Source of the DNA: Aureococcus anophagefferens
Taxonomy: Eukaryota; Sar; Pelagophyceae; Pelagomonadales; Pelagomonadaceae
NCBI RefSeq assembly: GCF_000186865.1
Contig: NW_008705562.1
Location: 2,191,224 to 2,255,223 of the forward strand
Length of the DNA stretch: 64,000 bases
Direction of reading: 5' to 3'
The notes beneath the pieces were generated by a model. The model saw only the letters and a program-made list of their open reading frames with translations, ran no database searches and was not told the DNA's origin. Below, piece by piece: positions 1 through 9,000 of the stretch (its first letter is position 1; the number at the start of each line of letters is the position of its first letter). The position numbers and the translations under genes are program-made.

Positions 1-480
1 GAAATCGACGAGGGCTCGACGCTCGCCAAGTCCGTCGACGAGATCCTCGCCGCGGCGCGCGACATGGGCGTGCCCGTCGTCTTCGCCCTCGGCAAGCGCA
101 AGCTCGGCCGCGCGCTCCGCAAGTCCGTCGGCGTCTCCGCCGTCGGCGTCTACAGCGGCGACGGCGCCTACGACGAGTACCGCGCGGTCACGAACCGCCT
201 CAAAGAGCTCCAGCGCGACCCGGCCTGCGCCGTCGACCCGGCCTTCGTCCAGGAGCAGCGCCAGCGAGGACGCGGCGCCGAGCCCAAGCCCGACGGCGCG
301 CCGCCGCGAACCGACCAGGCCGACGCGCCGTCGGCGAAGCGGCCCCGCGGCCGCCGGAAGGCCCCCCAAACGCAGCCGGCGAAACCGCCGGCCCCGTCCT
401 TCGACTTCCAGCCGCCCCTGCCGGGCGCGGCCCAGCAGCCGCCGCCCCAGCTCTGGCCCGCGCCCTACGTCGCCTTCTGA
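1..480 (+). CDS. SECISBP2: SECIS-binding protein 2, C-terminal part (5' end outside window)
   Basis: The reading frame is open from base 1 to the TGA at 478-480 (159 residues). The first part is an L7Ae/L30e-type RNA-binding fold: the segment VPVVFALGKRKLGRAL followed by VGVSAVGVYSGDGAYDEY matches the pattern seen in SBP2 (a FALNRKALGRSL-like block and a VVGIFSYDGAQDQ-like block). SBP2 binds the SECIS element in selenoprotein mRNA 3' UTRs and brings the selenocysteine elongation factor to the ribosome. After about residue 90 the protein becomes a Pro/Ala/Gln-rich low-complexity tail without recognisable domain. The N-terminal portion, including any SECIS-binding extension, lies outside the window. 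A generic L7Ae-family ribosomal protein is less likely because the VVFAL...GRAL spacing and the long tail fit SBP2 better. It is convergent with the GH32 gene. Confidence 0.75.
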   Translation, partial: EIDEGSTLAKSVDEILAAARDMGVPVVFALGKRKLGRALRKSVGVSAVGVYSGDGAYDEYRAVTNRLKELQRDPACAVDPAFVQEQRQRGRGAEPKPDGAPPRTDQADAPSAKRPRGRRKAPQTQPAKPPAPSFDFQPPLPGAAQQPPPQLWPAPYVAF

Positions 481-926
481 TCTTTTTATACGACACTCGC
501 CGGTCGTCGGCAGGGCAGCGATCTAAAATAAAAAGTGTCGCGCCTGCCGTCTCGGGCGCAAAATAAATCAATAAAAATACCAACAAAAACCCTTGTTTTG
601 AAGACCAGCCACCGAAATATAGCAAAAAAAATCGGCTGGCCTTCGGCCAGCAGGAGGTCTCAGGAGGGGCTGGCCTTCGGCCAGCAGAAAAACAATTAAA
701 AGTAGCGCGCCTCTAGGGCGCTACTTGTGTGCCGATCGCTCCCCTGGTCGTCGGGGCGCTTCCGCCGTGCGGACCCGCTCCGGTCCACGCTCCGGGAGCG
801 ATGCCGCGGGCGGCCGCGGTTGGCGGAGCTTGTGGTCGAGGAGATTGTGCCAGTAGGGAAACAGTCGGCGATCCGAGCTTTTCTCGGTCCGCTTTGAATC
901 CGTTAGACAGCATAAACTGAATTGAA
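481..926. other. Intergenic region between convergent genes, AU-rich with hairpins
   Basis: This 446-base stretch lies between the SBP2 stop and the GH32 stop and must hold both 3' UTRs. It is unusually A/T-rich for the window at 520-630 (several AATAAA-like strings near 526 and 561-577, possible polyadenylation signals for the plus-strand gene). It also has a 7-base inverted pair (CGACACT at about 491, AGTGTCG at about 534) and three strong hairpins described separately. No protein-coding signal was seen. Confidence 0.6.
635..725. repeat. Two identical hairpins plus a third stem-loop in a 3' UTR region
   Basis: The 17-mer GCTGGCCTTCGGCCAGC occurs at 635-651 and again at 669-685; each folds into a perfect 7-bp stem with a UUC loop (or a UUCG-type cap). 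A third stem at 701-725 pairs AGTAGCGC with GCGCTACT. Three stable stem-loops in 91 bases between two convergent genes suggest an RNA-level role (3' end formation or stability), but this is inference. Confidence 0.6.
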
Positions 927-3885
927 TTATGGTAGGGACCGGGGCGCTTCGCGGACCTCCGCCTCGGACGCGGCGATGTCGGCGACGGCGTAGGCCTCGA
1001 CGCGCGCGCGCGCGTCGCCGAAGACGGCGAAGGCCATGTCCGCCGGGAGCTCGTCGCCGTCGGACGTCGCGGCGACGGTCATGGCGACGCGGCCCCGCGC
1101 GACGAAGACCTCGTGGAAGGTCCAGTCCGTGAGCACGCGGACCTCGACGTCGCGCTCGCCGGCGAGGACGACCGCGACGTCCTCCCATCCGCCGAGGGGG
1201 CTCGCGCAGGCGACCGCGAGCGTCGCGGCCTCGCCGGGCGCGCGGCCGGGGGACGCCAGCGTGCAGGTCGTCGGCCCGAGGCGCACGCCGAACGTCGCGG
1301 GGCCGCCTGCGTGGGAATCGAACGGTGAGCTGGGTGCTCCCGACCGAACGAGAACGCTCTTCACATCGACGTCGATTCGGCTCATGTTTGGACGAATCGA
1401 TGGCTCTCGCCGAGTTCTCGAAACGCGGCGGATGATCTCGCGTCGAAACCGTCGCGTGCGTCGAAGTCGGGTGGAAGCGTGGACATCCGCGCGGGGGGCC
1501 GCCGGGCACGGTGAACGTCGCGGTGACGTCGCTCTGGCGGAGCGCGGCGGACGTCTTCGCGACGCGCTCGCCGCCGCCGGGGTCCGCGGCGGCGAAGAGC
1601 GTCGGCAGGCGCCGGCGGTCGAGGGCGCCGTCGGCGGGGTACTGCGCGAGGACCCGCGCGGCCGCGTCGAAGCGGAGCCGCCGGAGCGAGAGCGCGGACC
1701 GCGGCGCGACCTGGACCCAGGCGAGGAGGAGCGTCGCGTCGCCGACGCGGACGTCCTTGGCGGCGTAGGAGTAGCCCGCGTCGACGCGGCGCCACCTGTG
1801 TGGAAATCAAATCTTCAACCCGACTTCAATGTGAGAGTATGCGACGGTTTCGACGCAACTTATTCTGATTTCCGTAGAGAACTCGACGAGAGCAATCGAT
1901 TCGTCCAAAAATCAGCCGAATCGACTTCGCTTTGACCGAGATAGAGAGTTCTGAAGTTTGGTGGGGACCCCCCAAACCAGTGGTTGATTTCCACACAGGG
2001 TGCCACTCGAAGGCGTCGGCCCAGCCGGCCGCGGGGCCGAAGCCCGTGGCCTCGCCCGGCGCGGGCTCGGATACGTCGCCGAGGCGCCACCAGTCGCCGG
2101 AGACGCCGTCGACGTGGCAGGAGAGCTTGTGGACGTGCGTCGGGTCGCCCGGCCCGGCGCCGGGATTGGGGAACAGGCTCGGACACTCGCAGGCCGGGCC
2201 GAGCGCGCCGTTGGCGCCGAGGCTGCGCCACGACTCGAAGTCCGCCGAGGCATACTCGACGGCGTCGTGGTCCACGAAGCGCCACTCGCCCGCGGCCGTG
2301 CGCCACGGCGCCGCGGGGTCGCGCGCCGCGCCGGCCGCGCCGGCGCCGCGCGGCGCCCAGGCCGCGAGGAGCGCGTCGCCGGCGTCCGCGGGCGCGTACG
2401 TCTCCACGTCGACGGCGCCGCCGCGGCGCACGACGGCCGCGAGGAGGCGCGGCGCGCCGCCGACGGCCGCGGCGCTCCCGGTGAAGACCGCGTCGTCGCC
2501 GGGGCCGTTCCAGAGCGCGACGGGCAGCTGCGCCCAGCGCCGCAGGTCCTTGGTGGCGAAGTGGCCCCAGACGGGGCCGCCGCCCGGCGGCACCGCGACG
2601 TGCTTCTGGAAGAAGACGTGGACCACGCCCGATTCGGCGTCGAAGAAGGGCCCCGCGGGGTCGTTCATGCCGCAGCCCAGGCGGTCCTTGAGGTGGAACC
2701 GGGGCCCCTCGCTTCGCCGCCGGTCGGCGTCGCCGTCGCAGGCCTCGACGCCCGGGCCGCAGGGCCCCTCTTCGCCCGTCGCCGCGTCGACCTGTGTGCG
2801 AAACAACCCGTGGAGCGCCCCGTCCGGGAAAAACCGTCAAACCTCTCTATCTCGGTCAAAGTCGTTTGGGCTGATTTTTGGACGAAACGTTTTCTCTCGG
2901 CGAGTTTTCAGACAGCGACGAACGTACGTCGATGGGGTGCACATACATGAACATTGAAGTCGTGTTGCATATTTTTGTTTCCCGCCCGGGCGTCGACGCA
3001 CGTCGTCGTCGCGCCGCGCGGGCCCGCGAAGACGGCGAAGCGGCGCGTCGCCGGCGCGCAGTTGCCACCGCGGCCGAGGCGCGCGATGAAGCCGTCGCCG
3101 ACGCCGCCCTCGCGGACGACGAAGGTGTCGACGCCGTCGTCGACGACGTCCGCCGTCGTCGCGAGCGACGTGTCCCAGGCGACGACCTCGAGGGTCAGGG
3201 GCCCGGCGCCGCGGGCGCTCGTCCACTTGAGCGTGCACTGGCGGTACTTCTCGCAGGCGAAGTCGTCGCCGACGGCCGTGATGCGCACGCCGCACGCGTC
3301 GCCGAGCGATAGGACGGCCTCGCCGAGCGCCGCGCGCGGCCCGCCGGCGGCGACGAGCGCGTCCGCGGCCGCGGCGGCCCCGCCGAGGTCGCCGCCGGCG
3401 TCGACGAGGCCGTCGAGGAGAAACGCCGCGGCGCCGCAGTCCAAACCGTCCCAGGCCGGCGGCGCGCCCGCGAGCACGCCGTCGAAGAGCGACCCGGGGT
3501 CGCCGAAAAAGCACGCGCCGGCGTCGAGGACGACGAAGACGCCGTCGACGAGCGACTCCACGGGCCCGTCGAGGGGCACGACGTCGACGTGCGCCGCGTT
3601 GCGGCCGCCGCCCGGCGGCCGGAGCAGCGCCCGCGCGAGCCGCATCGCGCCGGCGAAGCGCCCGAGCTCGTCGAAGGGCTCCGCGGCCGCGATCGTGAAC
3701 TCGAGGCCCCGGCCGCCACCACCGGCCGCCGCCGACACGACGGCCGACGCCACCGTCGCCACGGCGGCCGCGGCGTCGCGGCCGCTGCGCACCTCGACCA
3801 AGAAGTTCGGCACCGGCGCCTGGCCCCGCGCGCCGACGACGACCGCGACCAGGCGCAGCAGGCGCACCGGTCGTCCCGGCCGCAT
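927..3885 (-). CDS. Glycoside hydrolase family 32 (invertase/fructanase-like), four exons
   Basis: Exons by frame and homology: 3885-2998, 2791-2007, 1795-1503, 1306-927 (sum 2346 bases, 781 residues). The first exon encodes about 296 residues of unrecognised sequence with a possible N-terminal membrane-targeting segment. The GH32 part begins in exon 2: MNDPAG (about residue 337, carrying the usual Asp nucleophile) and CECPSLF (about residue 498, the ECP-type acid/base Glu). Exon 3 restores a continuous GYSYAAKDV block and exon 4 a C-terminal beta-sandwich ending in a LTDWTFHEVFVARGRV-like strand. GH32 enzymes hydrolyse sucrose or fructans and release fructose. All three introns are introner elements with 8-base target duplications; their junctions (phases 0, 2 and 1) rebuild the conserved sequence exactly. 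The start at 3885 is the first ATG. Substrate is unknown. Confidence 0.82.
1307..1502 (-). mobile_element. Introner element forming GH32 intron 3 (GC-AG)
   Basis: A 196-base intron flanked by an 8-base direct repeat (GGGGCCGC at 1299-1306 and 1495-1502). Spliced on the minus strand it starts with GC, the first two bases of the duplication, and ends with CAG. It carries a diverged copy of the shared core (GTCCAAACATGAGCC on the minus strand). The end at 1307 keeps the terminal repeat CTGCGTGGGAATC; the other end is degraded. Core orientation is the same as the host gene. Confidence 0.8.
1796..2006 (+). mobile_element. Introner element forming GH32 intron 2 (GT-AG)
   Basis: A 211-base intron. 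Terminal inverted repeats CTGTGTGGAAATCAA at 1796 and TTGATTTCCACACAG ending at 1998 are near perfect. The flanking 8-base repeat is GGCGCCAC (1788-1795) versus GGTGCCAC (1999-2006), one mismatch. The donor GT lies in the duplication and the acceptor AG at the end of the inverted repeat. The core GTCCAAAAATCAGCC reads on the plus strand, opposite to the host gene. Confidence 0.88.
2792..2997 (-). mobile_element. Introner element forming GH32 intron 1 (GT-AG)
   Basis: A 206-base intron flanked by the 8-base direct repeat GCGTCGAC (2784-2791 and 2990-2997). On the minus strand it begins GTCGACGCC, with the donor inside the duplication, and ends CACACAG. It contains the core GTCCAAAAATCAGCC on the minus strand, the same sense as the host gene. 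Its terminal repeats have diverged (CTGTGTGCGAAAC versus GTTTCCCGCCCGG). Confidence 0.86.
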
Positions 3886-4065
3886 CGCCCTTCGGAATCG
3901 ACGACCGCGAGAGCGTTCCGGCGGGGCGCCGCGGTCGTCCCAGCCTCAGCGCGCTTCGGTCGCGCTGCGAGAGCGACCGGTTTGGGCAGCCATCCTTGTT
4001 TTACTTTTATAATCACTTCAACAAAGTTGCTTGTCCCTCAGGTGCCTCTCGCAATTGCCACAGCC
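3886..4065. promoter_or_regulatory. Shared divergent promoter of GH32 and ketohexokinase genes
   Basis: Only 180 bases separate the GH32 start codon (minus strand) from the ketohexokinase start codon (plus strand), so both promoters must lie here or overlap. The right half drops sharply in GC (ACTTTTATAATCAC at about 4002-4015), a TATA-like stretch about 55 bases before the kinase ATG. Co-regulation is inferred from position only. Confidence 0.5.
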
Positions 4066-5079
4066 ATGGCCTCGCAGATGGAGGTGGCGACGGTGGAGGC
4101 GAGCGCGCGCCTCGCCGCGGCGCGGTCCGCGGCCGCGGCGGCGCCGGCGCGGCCGCGGCTGCTGTCCGTGGGCCTCGCCTGCGTCGACGTCGTCAACAGC
4201 GTCTTCACGTTCCCCGGCGAGGACCAGTGCTGCCGCGCGACGGGCCAGCGGCGCGCGCGCGGCGGCAACGCGTCGACGACGGCGTGCGTCGCCGCGCAGT
4301 GCGGCGTCGCCGCGGACTGGCTCGGCGCGACGCCGCGCCGCGGGTCGCCGGACGCGGAGTTCCTGCTCGCGGACCTCCGGCGCCACGGCGCGGGCGCGCT
4401 GCCCGTCGAGCGGCCCCGCTGCGAGTCCGCGCCGACGTCCTACGTGATCCTCTCCGAGTCGAACGGGTCGCGGACCATCGTCCACGCGCGCGGCGACCTC
4501 GGCGAGCTCGACGCGGCGGACGCGCAATCCGCGCCGCTCGCGGACTACGACTGGGTCCACCTCGAGGGCCGCGCGGGCGCGCGCGGCGCATTGGAAACCT
4601 GCGTGGCGGCGCTCGAGGGCGCGCGGACCACGGCGTCCCTCGAGCTCGAGAAGCTCGACGGTGTTTTGGACGACCTCGAGCGCCGCGTCGACGTCGTCTT
4701 CTACAGCCGCGAGCGCGCGGAGCGCGACGGCTTCGCGGACCCGGCGGCCTTCCTCGCGGCCAAGGCCGCGGCGATCGGCGGGCCCCGCGTGCTCACTTGC
4801 GCCTGGGGCGCGGGCGGCGCGGCCGCCGTCGCCGTCGACGCGGCCGGCGCCGTCGACGCCTTTCGCTGCGGCGTCCTCCCGGGCGTGCGGCCCGTCGACT
4901 CCGTCGGCGCGGGCGACACCTTCAACGGCGCCTTCATCGCCGCGCGCCTCCGGGGCGAAGACCTCGAGACCGCGCTCAAGGCCGCGTGCGCCGTCGCGGG
5001 CCGCAAGGTCGCCCGCGTCGGCTTCGCGGGCCTCGCCTACCCGCCGCCCGAGGACATCGCCGCGGTGCCGAGCCTCTAA
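4066..5079 (+). CDS. KHK: Ketohexokinase (pfkB family fructokinase)
   Basis: A single-exon gene of 337 residues. It transfers phosphate from ATP to a ketohexose, typically fructose to fructose-1-phosphate, in the cytosol. Landmarks follow ketohexokinase closely: GLACVDVVN near residue 35, the sugar-binding RGGNAS block at about residue 64, DYDWVHLEGR at about 164, a VVFYSRE block, and the pfkB signature DSVGAGDTFNGAF at about 278-290 with the catalytic Asp in GAGD. The start at ATG 4066 is the first in-frame ATG after the low-GC leader. It is divergent from a GH32 fructosidase that would release fructose. A ribokinase or other pfkB sugar kinase is possible but the whole-length match in order and spacing is best with ketohexokinase. 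It ends 54 bases before the stop of the convergent gene. Confidence 0.85.
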   Translation: MASQMEVATVEASARLAAARSAAAAAPARPRLLSVGLACVDVVNSVFTFPGEDQCCRATGQRRARGGNASTTACVAAQCGVAADWLGATPRRGSPDAEFLLADLRRHGAGALPVERPRCESAPTSYVILSESNGSRTIVHARGDLGELDAADAQSAPLADYDWVHLEGRAGARGALETCVAALEGARTTASLELEKLDGVLDDLERRVDVVFYSRERAERDGFADPAAFLAAKAAAIGGPRVLTCAWGAGGAAAVAVDAAGAVDAFRCGVLPGVRPVDSVGAGDTFNGAFIAARLRGEDLETALKAACAVAGRKVARVGFAGLAYPPPEDIAAVPSL

Positions 5080-5133
5080 GCGTCGCGCTCTTATCATCGG
5101 TGGAGCATGGCCCGAGGGCGGGTCGTGCACATC

Positions 5134-6039
5134 CTAGAACCAATCCTCGTCCTCTCCGTCGTCCTCTTCGTCCGAAAATTCGCTGTCCGAGTCGCTGTCC
5201 GTCTCGCCTTCCCAGTGGACCACCCAGCGCAAAGCACTAAATCGGCCCGAGTGATAGCCGTGTTCGAAGGTTGCACCATCAACGGCGGCGATGTCGTACG
5301 GATCCTCCTCATCGATATTGTCGTTCTGATACGCGTTGTATTCGTAAAGGAGATCGATCATGGCCCCAGAAATGTCGCGCCGGAGCATGAACGGCGCGCG
5401 AACGCCGAACTTGCCGCCGAGGAAGCCGAAGATGACATTTAACGCGTCCGCACTCACGCGCCGCTCGCAGACCATGCGCGCCTGGCTGACCTCGCGCCAG
5501 CGGTTGCGGTATTGCTGAGCTTCGAGGATCCCATTCGCGGCCTCGTAACTCATCTTGCTGAAAAGGCGTTCAAACGGGACAGGCAGATCCAAGCCCTGCA
5601 TACACGATCGGAAATCTTCGCGTAATTCTTCTTCCGCTTCATCATCATCACTGTCCACATCGTCCGCGTGATCTTGGATCGACTGAAGAACCGCGCAGGC
5701 TTCGCGGAACTGCTCTCGCCGGTACTGGTCAAAATTGACCGGGGGCACCATCGCGCCGCTCTGGTCCATGACCATCAACTCGCCCGAGGCGTATCCCCGG
5801 CCACCGTACGAGCGCGAGCTAAATTTGATCCGCAGTTTGAGCTTCTTTCCATGAGCGTTCGATCCGGCCGGTATGAACGAGCGCGACGCGCGAGCCTGTT
5901 CGGCCGCCATCGGCTGATGCGTGTCTGCGCGCACGGCAACAAACTCGGTGCCAGCTGGTCGCGCGTCGCGGCCCGGTGCGTGCGTGTGACCCGAGGAACT
6001 TGCGGCAGGGATCGGCAGGGATCGGCGAGCGAAATCCAT
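5134..6039 (-). CDS. Unknown acidic-tailed protein
   Basis: An uninterrupted frame of 301 residues from ATG 6039 to TAG 5134-5136; no family was recognised. The first 80 residues are polar; about residues 80-240 look folded (hydrophobic and charged residues mixed, including a GFLGGKFGVRAPF stretch); there is an acidic run (DDVDSDDDEAEEE) in the middle and a strongly acidic C-terminus of Asp/Glu/Ser ending in DWF. The codons are noticeably less GC-biased than in neighbouring genes, which may mean weaker codon selection or recent acquisition. Its start codon lies only 54 bases from the start codon of the divergent RND gene, and its stop 54 bases from the ketohexokinase stop. The longer frame upstream has only a GTG, so ATG 6039 was chosen. 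Confidence 0.6.
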   Translation of the reverse strand: MDFARRSLPIPAASSSGHTHAPGRDARPAGTEFVAVRADTHQPMAAEQARASRSFIPAGSNAHGKKLKLRIKFSSRSYGGRGYASGELMVMDQSGAMVPPVNFDQYRREQFREACAVLQSIQDHADDVDSDDDEAEEELREDFRSCMQGLDLPVPFERLFSKMSYEAANGILEAQQYRNRWREVSQARMVCERRVSADALNVIFGFLGGKFGVRAPFMLRRDISGAMIDLLYEYNAYQNDNIDEEDPYDIAAVDGATFEHGYHSGRFSALRWVVHWEGETDSDSDSEFSDEEDDGEDEDWF

Positions 6040-6093
6040 CACAGCTGTGCACAGGTGCACCGGTTCTTGCACCGGTTCTTGTGTGCAACCCTG

Positions 6094-9000
6094 ATGTCAA
6101 AGCCCGTCGACGCCCCCGCCGCAGAGGCGGATGCCTCGCCCCCGATCGAAGAAGATGAAACGCTCCTCTACAAATTCGGCTTGGCCATCGGCCGGCGGCC
6201 GTTCGTCGCCCTCGCCGCCGCCGCCGTCGTCTGCGCCGCGCTCGTGAGCGGCCTCTTCACCGCGGCGCGCGCGGACGTGGACCTCTTCGACTCGCTGATC
6301 CTGCGGCCGGGCTCGCGGCTCGAGCGCGAGAGCGACAACACGGCGCGCCACGAGGACGAGGGCTACACGTCGCGCGTCGCGCCGCGCCGTTCCCCCCCGT
6401 ACCGAACGCGCGCGCGACCCGCGCCCCCCCCCCCCCGCAGGAGCTCGCAGGCGACGAACGCGCGGGCGACGCGCGGCGACCGCAACGTGCTCGCGCGCGC
6501 GAACCTGGCGCAGACCATCAACTTCTTCGAGGACCGCGCGGTGCTCGACGTCGCGGTCGAGGTCGGCGGCGTCCGCTACGAGGCGATGGACGTGCTCGCG
6601 TCCGCGGGCGGCCAGCCCCTGCGCCAGACGCTCCTCGACTGCTTCCAGGAGGGCGCCTACGACTACTTCGGGACGCTGGCCGGCCTCGGCGCGGGCGCGC
6701 TCTCGGCGCTCGCGGACGAGATGCTCGCGCCGTTCGGAGAAGAACCCGGCGCGCGGCGCCACACGCCCTACGACTGGTGCCTCTACGGGCGCCTCGCCGT
6801 CGCCTACACGCCGACGCTCGACCCGCACCAGTTCGGCGACTGCCGCAAGTTCGTCGACGGACCCAAGGCGCGCGGCCGCCACGGCCCGCTCGCCGCCGCC
6901 TACGACTTCCACCGGGCCTACGCCGTCGACTTCGTCAAGTCCGCGCCGTCGCTCGCCTTCGCCTGGGCCTGCCGCCCGCCCTTTGTCGGCGAGCCCGTCG
7001 GCCGCTGCGGCGAGTTCCACTGCTGCGACCTCGGGCAAATCTACGCCGCGTGCGCGCTCTGCGCGCGCGGCGACGAATATTGCGCGGGCCGCGGCCCGGA
7101 GGGCTACCCGGCGTCCGCCGCGGCCTGCGAAACCTACGCGGCGGCGCTCGGCGCGGCCTCCTGGGCCCCGAACGCGCTCTACGACGCGGCCCACGCGGCG
7201 CTCCCCGCGTGCGGCGCCTTCGACTTCTACCCCGTGTCGTCGGCCTACGCGGCGGCGCTCGGCTCGGGGACGGGCGGCCCGCCGTCGACGGACCTGACCG
7301 GCTGCGCGCGCGCGGCCGCCGCCGGCGGCGACGCCGCCACCTACGTCGCGGCGCTCCGCGACGGCGTGCTCTGCGTGCTCGGCGGGGCGAACGCGTGCCC
7401 GGCGTTCGTCGAAAACGACGCGGCCTGGGAGCTCCTGGGGCCAAACCTCGCGACGGAGTTTGAGCTCATCCGCATCGGCGGCCAGCTCGACGGGCCGTGC
7501 TACCTCTGGGACGGCGGGCCGCCGGGCCTCAACGTGCTCCCCGGGCTGTCGCGCGAGCTCACCGTCGGCGACGTCGACGCCGAGACCGGCGCGCGCGCGC
7601 TCCAGGCCGTCTACGTGAGCCGGGGCGAGGCCCAGGTGCGCGACGCCGTCGTCGCCCGCGGCGGCGCGGCGGCGCTGTCGCGCCACGCGGCGGACGCGGG
7701 CCGCCGCGCGTGGCTCGCGAAATTCGGCCGCGTGCTCAAAGGCCGCGACGGCTCCGGGTCCATGCTCCACGGCACCTTCGCGTCGACGGACACGGAGGAC
7801 GCCGTCGCCGCGGCGACGGTGCCGACGGCGTGGCAGCTCGGCCTCGGCTACGCGCTCGTCGTCGCCTACGCGGCCGCCGCGTTCGCCGCGCGCGCTCCCG
7901 GCGCGGCGCCGACGGCCGCGAACCGGCTCAAAGGCGGCCTCCTCGGGCTCGCGGGCGTCGCGTGCGTCGTCGGCGGCGCGGCGGCGGGTTTAGGGCTAGG
8001 CGCCTACGCGGGCCGCGAGTTCTCGGCGCTCGGCGTCCAGGTGCTGCCCTTCCTGCTCCTCGGCCTCGGCGTCAACGACCTCTTCGTCTTCGGCCACCGC
8101 TTCGCCGCGCTGCGGGGGCGACGGGCGCCGGAGGACGCCGTCGCCGCCGTCGTCGCGTCCGCGGGCGCGTCGGTCACGCTCACGTCCCTCGCGAACGTCT
8201 GCGCGTTCTCCGTCGCGGCCGCGTTCGTCGACGTCCGCATCGTCTCCGAATTCGCGCGCCTCGCGGCGTTCGGGCTCTTCGGCACCTGGGCCGGCGTCGT
8301 CGTCGGCGTCGCCGCGTGCCTCGGGGTCTACGCGCGCGTCGCGGCGCCCCGCGCCCCGGGCGCCGAAGACAAGGCCCGAACCGCGGCGGCGCGCGCGCTC
8401 GCGGCCTACGCCGGGGCCGTCACCTCTCGGCGCGGCCGGTTCGCCGCGGTCGCGGCGTCCGCGGCGGCCATCGGCGGCCTCGCCGGCTCGGGCCTGCCGC
8501 GCTACGCCATGGGCATGCCCCTGGCGACCATCTTCCCCGAAAATTCGTCGCCGGCGATCTTCTGGGAGACCAAGGGCCCGCGGCTCACGACGAACAACTT
8601 TTGGCTCGTCACGGGCGCGGGCGACTGGCCGCGGAAGCACCCGCTCCTCGCGTCCCTCGCGGACCCGGGCCGCGACAGCCTGCTCAACCGCGTCGTCGAC
8701 GCGAAGCGCACGAACGCGGGGCCCGTGCACTGGTACCCCGTCTTCCTCCAGTGGTGCCTCCCGTGCGGCGGGGCGTCGCTCGCCGGCGGCGACGCGATGG
8801 CGGCCGACGAGGTCCGCGCGGCGTGCGCGTCGAGCGCCTGGTACGGCGGCCTCGGCGGCGCCGCGCTCTACAACGGCCGCTGCGTGACCTCGGACCAGTT
8901 CGGCGCGCCCCCGGGCGCGTGCGGGCCCCGCGTCTCGACCGCGGCGCTCCGGGCCGACGAGCACGCGCTCGCGGCGACGAAGGCGGCCCTCTTCGCCGGC

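Noticed and set aside
200..625. Minus-strand frame opposite SBP2
   Set aside because: It is compositional, rich in Arg/Ala, and has no conserved segment, while the plus strand matches an L7Ae domain.
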